Assembly (NCBI GenBank): GCA_002427815.1
Contig: DIZF01000055.1
Coordinates: forward strand, 26,141-90,140
DNA: 64,000 nt
Direction: 5' to 3'
Origin: Ramlibacter tataouinensis
GTDB taxonomy: Bacteria; Pseudomonadota; Gammaproteobacteria; Burkholderiales; Burkholderiaceae_C
The notes beneath the pieces are model-generated. The model made no database searches. It was not told where the DNA came from and saw nothing but the letters and a program-made list of their open reading frames with translations. Numbering within the stretch: the first letter of the stretch is position 1; each line of letters opens with the position of its first letter. Position numbers and translations under genes: made by a program. This document shows, one piece after another, positions 17,335 to 26,180 of this stretch.

Positions 17335-18489
17335 ATGAAGACATTCATTCGCATCGCCGTCGCCACGGCCGCGGGGCTGTGCCTGTCGGCGCAGGCCCTG
17401 GCCGCCGACCTCAAGGTAGGGTTCATCACGTCGCTGTCCGGGCCGGTCTCGTCGCTCGGCATTCCGTACGGCAAGGGCATCCAGGCGGCCGCCGCCTACA
17501 AGTCCCGGATCGGCGGCCACAAGGTGCAGCTGATCCAGCTGGATGACGCCTCCGACCCGTCGACCGCCGCGCGCAATGCGCGCAAGCTGATCGACGAGGA
17601 CAAGGTCGACGTGATCATCGGCACCGCCGGCTCTCCCGGCGCACTGGCGATCGCCGCCGTGGCGCGCGAGACCAGGACGCCGCTCATCTCGATCGCCAAT
17701 GCGAACCTGCCGGGCCCGGATGGCGCCTGGATGGTCACCATCCCCCAGCCCGCGCCGCTGATGATAGGTGCCGTGGTCGACCACATGAAGAAGGCGGGCA
17801 TCAAGACGGTGGGCTACATCGGCTTTTCCGACGCCTGGGGCGACCTGGTCTACGACTCGCTGATGCAGGCGGCCGGACCTGCCGGCATCAAGGTCCTGAC
17901 CAACGAGCGCTATGCGCGCGCGGACACCTCGGTGACGGGGCAGGCGCTGAAGATCGTCGCCGCCCACCCTGACGCCGTGATCACCGGCGGCTCCGGCACG
18001 CCGGGCGCCCTGCCTTACATCGCGCTGGCCGAGCGCGGTTACCACGGCCCCATATTCGGCACCCATGCGCTGATCAACCCGGACTTCATTCGGGTGGGCG
18101 GCGCCGCCGTCGAAGGCCTGATCGCGCCGACCGGGCCGGTCGTCGTGGCCGAGCAACTGCCCGCGAGCAACCCGATCCGCAAGGTCGCGATGGATTTCCG
18201 CGCCGCCTACGAGAAGGCCAACGGCGTGGCGCCCAGCGATGCGTTCTCGGCCTACTCGTTCGACGCCTGGCTGATCTTCGCCGACGCTGCCGCTCGGGCG
18301 CTGGCGACCAAGGCCGAGCCCGGCACGCCCCAGTTCCGGGTGGCGCTGCATGACGCCATCAACAGCACGAAAGAGCTGGTGGGCACGCACGGCGTCTACA
18401 ACTTCAGGCCCGACAGCCGCTACGGCTCCGACGAACGCTCGCGCGTCATCGTGAAGCTGGTGGGCGGGCAGTGGAAGCTGATTCCCTGA
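17335..18489 (+). CDS. ABC transporter substrate-binding protein, Leu/Ile/Val-binding type (paralogue 1)
   Basis: The 384-residue periplasmic binding protein has a Sec signal peptide (MKTFIRIAVATAAGLCLSAQ, then ALA before cleavage). The mature protein starts with DLKVGFITSLSGPVSSLG, typical of type I LIV-fold receptors for branched-chain amino acids and, in this family, often for aromatic acids. A ribosome site (AGGAGA) precedes the ATG. The cognate permeases and ATPases follow at 20.2-23.8 kb. A close paralogue lies at 18953, with a dioxygenase remnant between them, which points to local duplication. Confidence 0.88.
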   Translation: MKTFIRIAVATAAGLCLSAQALAADLKVGFITSLSGPVSSLGIPYGKGIQAAAAYKSRIGGHKVQLIQLDDASDPSTAARNARKLIDEDKVDVIIGTAGSPGALAIAAVARETRTPLISIANANLPGPDGAWMVTIPQPAPLMIGAVVDHMKKAGIKTVGYIGFSDAWGDLVYDSLMQAAGPAGIKVLTNERYARADTSVTGQALKIVAAHPDAVITGGSGTPGALPYIALAERGYHGPIFGTHALINPDFIRVGGAAVEGLIAPTGPVVVAEQLPASNPIRKVAMDFRAAYEKANGVAPSDAFSAYSFDAWLIFADAAARALATKAEPGTPQFRVALHDAINSTKELVGTHGVYNFRPDSRYGSDERSRVIVKLVGGQWKLIP

Positions 18490-18505
18490 GCCGGTCCTGC
18501 ACGCG

Positions 18506-18816
18506 ATGAAGATCCCGCGAGCCGCCGAGATCGCCGCCCTGGTGCAGCCCGACCGGGTGCACCGCGACGTCTACCTCAGCGACGAGGTGTTCGCGCTGGA
18601 GCGCGAGCACTTCTTCGCCAACACCTGGAACTATCTCGGGCACGCGAGCCAGGTGCCGGCGCCGGGCGATTACCTCGCCCGGAACTTCGACGCCGCAGAG
18701 CTGGACGACCCGACGTGCGACGTGCGACGTGCGACGTCAACGGCACCAGTGAGCTGCTGATGCGCAACCAGTTCCGCGCCTGGGCCAAGTACATGACGCT
18801 TTCCATGCAGGAGTGA
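18506..18816 (+). pseudogene. Remnant of a second dioxygenase alpha gene (internal deletion)
   Basis: The first 50-60 codons match the N-terminus of the intact alpha subunit (shared FANTW, GHASQVP and GDY). The reading then breaks at a 7-base tandem repeat (18711-18738). From 18736 to 18816, in another frame, a short stretch with NGTSELLMRNQFRAWAKYM and a stop matches the alpha C-terminus. The Rieske and iron sites in between are missing. This is a degraded gene and cannot encode an oxygenase. Confidence 0.85.
18711..18738. repeat. 7-base tandem repeat at the deletion junction
   Basis: CGACGTG is repeated three times, followed by CGACGTC, at the exact point where the dioxygenase remnant jumps from its N-terminal to its C-terminal coding part. 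It probably marks the recombination or slippage that removed the middle of the gene. Confidence 0.8.
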
Positions 18817-18820
18817 CGGA

Positions 18821-18905
18821 ATGGACGCTGCAATCGAACGCGAACTGCTCGACTTCGTCGCCCACGAGGCGCGCCTGCCCGATGCCGGGCGCGGCGTTGC
18901 CGGTC
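18821..18905 (+). pseudogene. Remnant of a dioxygenase beta-subunit gene
   Basis: From the ATG at 18821 about 20 codons (IERELLDFVAHEARLPD) match the beta-subunit start at 11112, where the corresponding residues are LIAFVYAEARMLD. The similarity then ends, and the frame reads on into the next binding-protein gene. This fusion is unlikely to be used, because that gene has its own ribosome site and signal peptide. Confidence 0.7.
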
Positions 18906-18952
18906 ATCCAGCTTTTTCCCTGACAGCACATTCATTCAACCAGGAGACAACT

Positions 18953-20110
18953 GTGAAGAACATTTTCATCCGTGCAGCGCTGGCCGGCATCGCCGCCTTC
19001 GCTTTCGCAAGCGGCGCCATGGCCGCAGATCTGAAGGTGGGCCTGTCCGTGTCGCTGTCGGGGCCGAACTCCTCGCTGGGCATTCCCTACGCGAAAGGCA
19101 TGCAGGCGGCGCTCGCCTACAAGCCGGAGATCGGCGGCCACAAGGTGCAGCTGATCGTGCTCGACGACGGCTCCGACCCGACCACCGCCGGGCGCAATGC
19201 GCGCAAGCTGATCGAGGAAGACAAGGTCGACGTGCTGATGGGAACCTCCGGCGTGCCGGCGGCCATCGCGATGGCGCAGGTCGGCAAGGAATTGAAGACG
19301 CCGATGATCGGCCTGACGCCGATCGCCCTCGACCCCGCCGACAACCCCTGGGTCGTCACGGTGGCGCAGCCGACGCAGCTGATGGTCGATGCGGTGGTCG
19401 AGCGTATGAAGCGCAACGGCGTCAAGACCGTGGGCTACATCGGCTTCTCGGACGCCTGGGGCGACCTGGTGTACGACGCGCTGAACAAGGCTGCCGGCCC
19501 GGCCGGCATCAAGGTCGTCAGCAATGAGCGCTATGCCCGCGCCGATTCGTCGGTGACCGGGCAGATCCTGAAGATCATGGCGCTGCGTCCCGATGCGGTG
19601 ATGACCGGCGGGGCCGGCACGCCGGGTGCGCTGCCTTTCCTGGCGCTGGCCGAGCGGGGCTTCGAGGGCGGCGTGTATGGCCAGCACGGGCTGATCAACC
19701 CCGACTTCATCCGCGTCGCGGGGGCGGCGGGCAACAACGCGCTGATGCCCACGGGCCCGGTGATCGTTGCCGAACAACTGCCGGCGGACTATCCCACGCG
19801 CCAGATCGCGCTGGACTTCCGGCAGGTATTCCAGAAGGTCAACAACGCGCCGTCCACCGACGCCTTCTCCGCCTACTCGTTCGACGGCTACCTCGTGTTC
19901 GCCGATGCCACGGCGCGCGCCCTGGCGACCAAGGCCGAGCCGGGCACGCCGCAGTTCCGCGTCGCCCTGCGCGACGCGATCATGAGCACGAAGGAGCTCG
20001 TCGGCACCCACGGTGTCTACAACTTCAAGCGGGGCGATCTGTACGGCGTGGACAAGCGCGCGCGGGTGATCGTCAAGCTCGACAACGGGCAGTGGAAGCT
20101 GGCGCCTTGA
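18953..20110 (+). CDS. ABC transporter substrate-binding protein, Leu/Ile/Val-binding type (paralogue 2)
   Basis: This 385-residue periplasmic receptor is very similar along its whole length to the protein at 17335 (shared DLKVG, SLSGP, GYIGFSDAWGDLVYD, NERYARAD). A GTG at 18953 was taken as start, because AGGAGACAA precedes it and it opens directly into a signal peptide (KNIFIRAALAGIAAFAFASG, then AMA). The longer frame from 18821 includes a piece of the broken beta-subunit gene. It probably feeds the same LIV-type permease as its paralogue, perhaps with a different ligand. Confidence 0.87.
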   Translation: MKNIFIRAALAGIAAFAFASGAMAADLKVGLSVSLSGPNSSLGIPYAKGMQAALAYKPEIGGHKVQLIVLDDGSDPTTAGRNARKLIEEDKVDVLMGTSGVPAAIAMAQVGKELKTPMIGLTPIALDPADNPWVVTVAQPTQLMVDAVVERMKRNGVKTVGYIGFSDAWGDLVYDALNKAAGPAGIKVVSNERYARADSSVTGQILKIMALRPDAVMTGGAGTPGALPFLALAERGFEGGVYGQHGLINPDFIRVAGAAGNNALMPTGPVIVAEQLPADYPTRQIALDFRQVFQKVNNAPSTDAFSAYSFDGYLVFADATARALATKAEPGTPQFRVALRDAIMSTKELVGTHGVYNFKRGDLYGVDKRARVIVKLDNGQWKLAP

Positions 20111-20163
20111 GGCGCGCCAGCCGTGCCGCCGCGGCCGCCAGGGTGCATCCGGGGAGACGCTGA

Positions 20164-21219
20164 ATGACATGGGACGTGGCGCTGATCCTGGGCATCGACG
20201 GCCTGGCCAATGGAGCGGTGTACCTGCTGGCCGGGCTGGGGCTGGTCCTGATTTTTTCCGTCACCCGGGTGGTGTTCGTGCCGTTCGGCGACGTGGCCGC
20301 CTTCGCGGCGCTCAGCCTCGCCGCGTTCGAAACCGGCCGCCTGCCGCCCACCGTGGGGCTGGTGCTGACGCTCGCCGCACTGGCGCTGGCCGCGGAGCTT
20401 TGGGGCATCGTGCGCCGGCGTGAGTTCGCGCGCATCCCGCGCGCGCTCGTCGGCTGGGGTGTGCTGCCGGCGCTGCCCTGCCTGGCCGCGTGGGCCATCG
20501 CCGGGCAGGCGGTGCCCTCGGCGCTGCAGGTTGCCATCGCGATCGCGCTGGTGGTGCCGGTCACACCGCTGGTGGCGCGGGTGGCGCTGCAGCCGATCGC
20601 CGACGCCTCGGTGCTGGTGCTGCTGATCGTCTCCCTGGCCCTGCACTTTCTGCTGTCGGGCCTGGGCCTGCTGTTCTTCGGCCCCGAGGGTTCGCGCACG
20701 GCGCCGCTGGTGGGTGGCTCCCTGACGTTGCCCGGCGGCTTTCCGGTGAGCGGCCAGGTGCTGCTGATGATGGCGTCGGCGGTGGTGCTGAGTGCGATGT
20801 TCTACCTGCTGTTCGAGCGCACGGTGGCCGGCAAGGCCCTGCGCGCGACGGCCGTCAACCGCGTGGGCGCTCGCCTGGTGGGCATCCGCCCGGCGCGCAC
20901 GGCCCTGCTCGCCTATGGCCTGGCCTCGCTGCTGGCCGGCCTGATCGGCGTGCTGATGGCCCCCGTCACCACCATGTATTACGACTCGGGATTCCTGATC
21001 GGCCTGAAGGCCTTCGTCGCGGCCATCATCGGCGGCCTGGTCAGTTATCCGCTCACGGCGCTCGGCGCGCTGGCGGTGGGCGGCGTGGAAAGCTTCGCAT
21101 CGTTCTGGAGCGGCGCCCTGAAGGATGTCATCGTGTTCAGCCTCCTGATTCCGGTGCTGATGCTGCGCTCCTTCTTCAGCGCGCATGCCGAGGAAGAAGT
21201 CGAGGAAATGGACCAATGA
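20164..21219 (+). CDS. Branched-chain amino acid/aromatic acid ABC transporter permease, LivH type
   Basis: This is a 351-residue inner-membrane permease with about eight to nine hydrophobic segments. LivH-family features are the N-terminal GLANGAVYLLAGLGL segment, GKALRATA in the cytoplasmic loop and the AAIIGGL segment towards the end. The C-terminus ends in an acidic tail (AEEEVEEMDQ). It overlaps the LivM-LivG fusion gene by four bases (ATGA). Confidence 0.87.
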   Translation: MTWDVALILGIDGLANGAVYLLAGLGLVLIFSVTRVVFVPFGDVAAFAALSLAAFETGRLPPTVGLVLTLAALALAAELWGIVRRREFARIPRALVGWGVLPALPCLAAWAIAGQAVPSALQVAIAIALVVPVTPLVARVALQPIADASVLVLLIVSLALHFLLSGLGLLFFGPEGSRTAPLVGGSLTLPGGFPVSGQVLLMMASAVVLSAMFYLLFERTVAGKALRATAVNRVGARLVGIRPARTALLAYGLASLLAGLIGVLMAPVTTMYYDSGFLIGLKAFVAAIIGGLVSYPLTALGALAVGGVESFASFWSGALKDVIVFSLLIPVLMLRSFFSAHAEEEVEEMDQ

Positions 21220-23066
21220 AGCCGCGCCACCGTCAGCTGGCCCTGCTGGGCATGGTGGTCGCGGGCCTGGCCATCGCACCGGCACTGCTGGGCAACTTCG
21301 CCGTCTCGCTTCTCAACGACGTCGCCATCGGCGCGCTCGTGGCGCTCGGCCTCGTGCTGCTGACGGGCGTGGGGGGCGCCACCTCTTTCGGCCAGGCCGC
21401 CTTCGTCGGCATCGCGGCCTATGCCACGGCCTGGCTCACGACGGCGCATGGAATGTCGCCGTGGCTCGGGCTGCCGTTCGCCCTGGCGCTCACCGGCCTG
21501 GCGGCGCTGGCCATCGGCCTGCTGACGCTGCGCCTGGGGGGACACTTCCTGCCGCTCTCCACCATCGCCTGGGGCCTGTCGATCCCACTGCTGTTCGGCA
21601 ACATGGACGCCCTGGGGCGCCACACCGGCCTGTCGAACATCCCGCCGCTGCGCATCGGCTCCTGGTCGCTGGTCGACCCGCGCTCGATCTATTACCTGAT
21701 CTGGATCCTGCTGGGCCTGGCCTGCCTGTTCAGCCACAACGTGCTGCAGTCGCGGGCGGGCCGCGCGATCCGCGGCCTGCGCGGCGGCTCGACCCTGCTG
21801 GGCAGCGTCGGCGCCGATGCCTTCCGCGTCAGGCTCACGCTGTTCGTCATGGCCGCTTTGCTGGCGGGGCTGGCGGGCTGGCTGTACGCGCACACGAACC
21901 GCTTCGTCAGCCCGTCGCCGTTCGACGTGCGGGCCAGCATCGAGTACCTGCTGATGGCGGTCGCCGGCGGCCTGGGCCAGCTGAGCGGTGCGCTGGTCGG
22001 CTCGGCCCTGGTGCTGGTGTTGAAGAACGGCCTGCAGGATCTGCTGCCCCAGCTGACAGCGCGCAGCGGCCAGCTCGAGGGCGTGGTGTTCGCGGTGCTG
22101 TTCATCGTGCTGCTGCACGAGGCCCGTGGCGGCCTGATGGGCTTTGTCACGCGCTGGACCCGCGGGCGCTTCGCGCCGCCGGCGCACGATGCCCTGCAGG
22201 ATGCGGGCATCGAACCGCTGGCGCGCCGCGCGCTCCCGGCACCGGGCGAGCCGGTGCTGGCGGTCAAGGGCGCGGTCAAGCGCTTCGGCGGCCTGCTCGC
22301 CGTCAACAATGTGAGCTTCGAGGTACGCGCCGGCGAGATCGTCGGGCTGATCGGGCCGAACGGCGCGGGCAAGTCGACGATGTTCAATCTGGTCACGGGC
22401 ACCCTGGCGATGAACGCGGGAAGGGTCGAGTTTCTCGGGCGCGATATCACGCAGCTGCGGCAGCCGCACATCGCCCGGCTGGGCATGGCCCGCACCTTCC
22501 AGCACGTCAAGCTGCGGCCTCACATGAGCCTGCTCGACAACGTCGCACTCGGTGCTCATGCCCGGGGCAGTGCGGGGCTGATGGCGGCCGGCCTGCGGCT
22601 GGACCGGCGGGAGGAGGCGCAGATCATGGCGGAGGCGCGGCGGCAACTGGCGCGCCTGGGGCTGGCCGAGCGCGCCCATGAACTGGCGGGCAGCCTGCCG
22701 CTTGGAACCCAGCGCATCCTGGAGATCGCGCGGGCACTTGCCGCCGACCCCGTGCTGCTGGTGCTGGACGAACCGGCTGCGGGCCTGCGGCGCAAGGAGA
22801 AGCAGGCCCTGAGCGGGCTGCTGCGCAAGCTGCGGGACGAAGGAGTGACGATTCTCATCGTGGAACACGACATGGCCTTTGTGATGAAGCTGGTGGACCG
22901 GCTGGTGGTGATGACCTTCGGTTCCAAGCTCGTCGAGGGCACGCCCGCGGCCGTGCGCGCCAACGTGGAGGTGCAGGCGGCCTATCTTGGGAGCGTGATC
23001 GAGCCGAGCGAGGCCCGGCAGACTGCCGTCGCAGGGAACGCCATGCCCCTGGGGAAGGTGGCATGA
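21216..23066 (+). CDS. Fused LivM permease and LivG ATPase
   Basis: This 616-residue protein combines two ABC transporter parts. Residues 1-330 are the LivM-type permease with several membrane segments and GGATSFGQAAFVG. From about residue 345 comes a LivG-type ATPase with Walker A GPNGAGKST (380-388), the weak signature SLPLGTQR and Walker B LLVLDEPAAGL, followed by the switch His in VEHDM. Such fusions are known in betaproteobacterial LIV systems and enforce a one-to-one permease:ATPase ratio. It overlaps both neighbouring transporter genes by four bases. Confidence 0.88.
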   Translation: MKPRHRQLALLGMVVAGLAIAPALLGNFAVSLLNDVAIGALVALGLVLLTGVGGATSFGQAAFVGIAAYATAWLTTAHGMSPWLGLPFALALTGLAALAIGLLTLRLGGHFLPLSTIAWGLSIPLLFGNMDALGRHTGLSNIPPLRIGSWSLVDPRSIYYLIWILLGLACLFSHNVLQSRAGRAIRGLRGGSTLLGSVGADAFRVRLTLFVMAALLAGLAGWLYAHTNRFVSPSPFDVRASIEYLLMAVAGGLGQLSGALVGSALVLVLKNGLQDLLPQLTARSGQLEGVVFAVLFIVLLHEARGGLMGFVTRWTRGRFAPPAHDALQDAGIEPLARRALPAPGEPVLAVKGAVKRFGGLLAVNNVSFEVRAGEIVGLIGPNGAGKSTMFNLVTGTLAMNAGRVEFLGRDITQLRQPHIARLGMARTFQHVKLRPHMSLLDNVALGAHARGSAGLMAAGLRLDRREEAQIMAEARRQLARLGLAERAHELAGSLPLGTQRILEIARALAADPVLLVLDEPAAGLRRKEKQALSGLLRKLRDEGVTILIVEHDMAFVMKLVDRLVVMTFGSKLVEGTPAAVRANVEVQAAYLGSVIEPSEARQTAVAGNAMPLGKVA

Positions 23067-23794
23067 CGGACATGCTCGAGATCCGCGACCTGCACGTGTC
23101 CTACGGCCCGGTCGATGCGGTCCGCGGCGTGTCCTTGTCGCTGGCACGCGGGCAGATCGTCTCGGTGATCGGTCCCAACGGAGCCGGCAAGAGCACCCTG
23201 CTCGGCGCCGCGATGGGGCTGTTGCCGTCGCACGGCACACTGCGCTTCCAGGGCGAGGACCTCGCCGGAATCGACGTCGAGTCCCGGGTCGAGCGCGGGC
23301 TGTGCCTGGTGCCGGAGAAGCGCGAGCTGTTCGGCGAGCTGACGGTGCTGGACAACCTGATGCTGGGCGCCTACACCCGGAAGTTTTCCAGCGCCACGCT
23401 GCGCGGTCGCCTCGATTCGGTGTATGGGCGCTTTCCGCGCATGGCCGAGCGCCGCAGCCAGCGTGCCGACACCCTGTCGGGCGGCGAACGCCAGATGCTG
23501 GCACTGGGGCGGGCGCTGATGTCGGCGCCGCGTCTGCTGATGCTCGATGAGCCCAGCCTCGGCCTGGCCCCGCTGATCGTGCGCGAGATTCTCTCGATCG
23601 TGCGCAGCCTGCGCGACGACGGCGTGTCCATCCTGCTGGTCGAGCAGAACGCGCGTGCTGCGCTCGAGTGTTCGGACCATGGGTACGTGCTGGAGACCGG
23701 GGAGATTGCGCTCAGCGGCGAGTCGAGCGCGCTCGCCAGCGATGCCCGGGTGCAAGCCACCTACCTGGGAGGAGGCACGGATGACGATGACTGA
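23063..23794 (+). CDS. ABC transporter ATP-binding protein, LivF type
   Basis: This 243-residue ATPase has Walker A GPNGAGKST near residue 38, signature LSGGERQ, Walker B LLMLDEPSLGLAP and a switch region LLVEQN. It pairs with the LivG half of the upstream fusion to drive import. It ends in an acidic tail that overlaps the start of the next ligase gene by 14 bases. Confidence 0.88.
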   Translation: MTDMLEIRDLHVSYGPVDAVRGVSLSLARGQIVSVIGPNGAGKSTLLGAAMGLLPSHGTLRFQGEDLAGIDVESRVERGLCLVPEKRELFGELTVLDNLMLGAYTRKFSSATLRGRLDSVYGRFPRMAERRSQRADTLSGGERQMLALGRALMSAPRLLMLDEPSLGLAPLIVREILSIVRSLRDDGVSILLVEQNARAALECSDHGYVLETGEIALSGESSALASDARVQATYLGGGTDDDD

Positions 23795-25415
23795 GGCCGC
23801 TGGCGCGGCCACCCCGCTGCCGCCCGAGGAGCGCACGCTGCCGGCCATCCTGCGGCGGCAGGCGGCGGCCTTCGGCGCCCGGCCGCTGCTTCGCATTGCC
23901 GGCGGGTCGTGGGCCCATCGCGATGCGGCCGACGTGGCGGCCGGCCGGGCGGCGGCGCTGCTCGCAGCCGGCGTCGGATCTGGAGACCGTGTCGCGCTGA
24001 TGTGCTCCAACCGGATCGAGTTCCTCGAGACGTTCCTCGGCTGCGGCTGGCTGGGCGCCGTGTCGGTGCCGATCAACACCGCCGCCATGGGGCCACAGAT
24101 CGAATACTTCCTCGCCAACAGCGGAGCCCGCCTGCTCGTGATCGAGGCCGGCTTCCTGGCGCGGCTGGCGAAGGCCGACCTCTCGCGCACCGCCCTCCAG
24201 GCGATCTGGATCGTTGGCGAGACGGCTGGGGACTACCCGCCACGCGCTGCCGGCGTATCCAGCCGGAGCTACCCGGCGGCCGGCGCTGCGGTCGCCCCTG
24301 CCCCAGTGAAGCCGGGCGACCCGATCGCGATTCTCTACACCTCCGGCACCACGGGGCCGGCGAAGGGCGTCATCTGCCCGCATGCGCAGTACCACTGGTG
24401 GGGCCTCAACAGCGCACGGGTGCTGGGGGTGGGTGCTCAGGACGTGCTGTGCACGACGCTGCCGCTGTTCCACATCAACGCGCTCAACACCTTCGCCCAG
24501 GCGGCCCTGGCGGGGTGTCGCGTGGTCTTCGAGCCGCGCTTTTCCGCCTCCGGTTTCTGGGCGTCCATGCGCGCCGCCGACGCGACCGTCGTCTACCTGC
24601 TGGGCGCGATGGTGCCCATCCTGCTGGCGCAGCCGGCCGCGCAGGCCGAACGCACGCACCGGGTGCGGGTCGGCCTGGGCCCGGGCGTGCCGGCGGCGGC
24701 GGGCGCGGCCTTTCGCGAGCGCACCAGCGTGAACCTGCTGGAAGGCTACGGCTCCACCGAAACCAACTTCGTGATCGCCACCACCCCGGCCACCGCGGGC
24801 CGAGGCGTGATGGGCCGGCTGCTGCCGGGCTTCGACGCGCGCGTCGTCGACGAATACGACGTCGCACTGCCCCCGGGCGCGGCGGGCGAACTGGTGCTGC
24901 GGGCCGACGAGCCCTTCGCCTTCGCCAGCGGCTATTTCGGCATGCCCGAACAGACGGTGCAGGCATGGCGCAACCTGTGGTTCCACACCGGCGACCGGGT
25001 GGTGCGCGATGCCGACGGCACCTTCCGCTTCATCGACCGGATCAAGGACGCCATCCGCCGCCGTGGCGAGAACATCTCGTCGTACGAGGTCGAGCAGGTG
25101 CTGCTGAGCCATCCGGCGGTGGCCAGTGCGGCCGTCTACCCGGTGCGATCGGAGCTGGCCGAGGACGAGGTGATGGCGGCGCTGGTGCTCAAGGCCGGCG
25201 AGCGCCTCGACCTTGGAGCGCTGGCACACTATTGCGAGGAGCGGCTGCCGTATTTCGCCGTGCCGCGGTACGTCGAACTGATGGACGACCTGCCGCGCAC
25301 CGAGAACGGCAAGGTGCAGAAGTACAAATTGCGCGAGCGGGGTGTGACGGCGGCGACCTGGGTGCGACCGGGCAGCGCCCGCCCCGATCGCTCGACCCCG
25401 GGCGGGGCGCGTTGA
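23781..25415 (+). CDS. AMP-dependent acyl-CoA synthetase/ligase (second of two)
   Basis: The 544-residue acyl-adenylate enzyme has LYTSGTTGPAKG near residue 185, YGSTE, WFHTGDR, the hinge FIDRIKDAIRRRGENIS and the catalytic Lys in TENGKVQKYKLR. The ATG at 23781 has GGAGG eight bases upstream and overlaps livF. Another ATG lies two codons later. As the ligase nearest the importer, it is a good candidate for activating the imported acid. It is only distantly related to the ligase at 11.6 kb. Confidence 0.86.
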   Translation: MTMTEAAGAATPLPPEERTLPAILRRQAAAFGARPLLRIAGGSWAHRDAADVAAGRAAALLAAGVGSGDRVALMCSNRIEFLETFLGCGWLGAVSVPINTAAMGPQIEYFLANSGARLLVIEAGFLARLAKADLSRTALQAIWIVGETAGDYPPRAAGVSSRSYPAAGAAVAPAPVKPGDPIAILYTSGTTGPAKGVICPHAQYHWWGLNSARVLGVGAQDVLCTTLPLFHINALNTFAQAALAGCRVVFEPRFSASGFWASMRAADATVVYLLGAMVPILLAQPAAQAERTHRVRVGLGPGVPAAAGAAFRERTSVNLLEGYGSTETNFVIATTPATAGRGVMGRLLPGFDARVVDEYDVALPPGAAGELVLRADEPFAFASGYFGMPEQTVQAWRNLWFHTGDRVVRDADGTFRFIDRIKDAIRRRGENISSYEVEQVLLSHPAVASAAVYPVRSELAEDEVMAALVLKAGERLDLGALAHYCEERLPYFAVPRYVELMDDLPRTENGKVQKYKLRERGVTAATWVRPGSARPDRSTPGGAR

Positions 25416-25438
25416 GCCGCGCCGTCCGCAGCGCGGCT
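25415..25438 (+). terminator. Weak stem-loop after the ligase gene
   Basis: AGCCGCGC and GCGCGGCT form an 8-base stem with an 8-base loop, beginning at the stop codon of the ligase gene. No T-run follows, so it may be a pause site or attenuator rather than a terminator. The thioesterase gene begins about 50 bases later. Confidence 0.3.
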
Positions 25439-25486
25439 GGCCCGCATTGCCGCCCTTTGCCCAAATCCTTTCAACTCAAATAATCA

Positions 25487-25942
25487 ATGCTCGAATCAAG
25501 AAAGACCCTGGAGCTTTCCGCGACCGCGTTCCGGCGCCCTCGCCAGATCCGATTCACCGACTGCGATCCGGCCGGCATCGTCTTCTATCCACAGTACTTC
25601 GTCATGTTCAACGACCTCGTGGAAGACTGGGTGGATAACGCGCTGGGGATCGGTTACCGCAAACTCATCATCGACCGCCGGGTGGGTCTGCCGACCGTGC
25701 GGGTGGAAGCTGATTTCCGCGCCGTCAGCCACATGGGGGACGCCGTGACGCTGGCGCTTGCCGTGGAGCACCTCGGCGGCCGCTCGCTGACGCTGAACCT
25801 GCACTGCCAGGGCGCGGAAGGCGCGATCCGCATGCACATGCGCCAGGTGATCGTGACCACCTCGCTGGTGACCCTGCACGCGATCGACATTCCGCCCGAC
25901 CTGCGCGCGGCCATCGTGCGCGCGTCGGGCAGCGCCGGCTGA
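25487..25942 (+). CDS. Acyl-CoA thioesterase, 4-hydroxybenzoyl-CoA thioesterase family
   Basis: This 151-residue hotdog-fold protein has the family signature FTDCDPAGIVFYPQYFVMFN at about residues 23-42, where the Asp before PAGI is the catalytic residue of the 4-HBA-CoA thioesterase class. It would hydrolyse an aryl-CoA, either as a pathway step or to release CoA when intermediates pile up. It is the last gene of the long run, 71 bases after the second ligase. The next gene has its own 238-base leader. Confidence 0.86.
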   Translation: MLESRKTLELSATAFRRPRQIRFTDCDPAGIVFYPQYFVMFNDLVEDWVDNALGIGYRKLIIDRRVGLPTVRVEADFRAVSHMGDAVTLALAVEHLGGRSLTLNLHCQGAEGAIRMHMRQVIVTTSLVTLHAIDIPPDLRAAIVRASGSAG

Positions 25943-26180
25943 AGGCCGCTCCGCCGCGCGGGGCTGGTGGGAAAACGGGGCCGCCGCGACGGGGGCCACA
26001 GTCCCGGGGCAGAGCTGCCGCGGCGGATCTTGGACAAATCAACTGACTTCTTGAATCTATCCAAGGAACGGCCGCCAGGCCCTTGTGCGGCCGCCGGGCA
26101 GGCCCTCTAATTCGTCCCTCGCCGGGTCGCGAAAGCGCGCCTGCGCGGCACCCGACCCGAAACAGTTCCTGGAGCAATCG
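25943..26180. other. Non-coding spacer upstream of the second catabolic module
   Basis: No convincing gene is seen in these 238 bases. The middle (about 26030-26065) is relatively AT-rich and could hold the promoter for the alcohol dehydrogenase gene. GGCCGCC near 26071 and GGCGGCC-like bases near 26090-26098 could pair around AGGCCCTTGTGC. No clear -35/-10 pair or T-run was identified. Confidence 0.4.

Noticed and set aside
18821..18952. N-terminal extension of the second binding protein
   Set aside because: The extension is the remnant of a beta-subunit gene; a GTG with its own ribosome site opens directly into the signal peptide at 18953.
24861..24890. Third copy of the interspersed repeat
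   Set aside because: The similarity is limited to a short C/G run inside a coding region; the rest of the element is absent.
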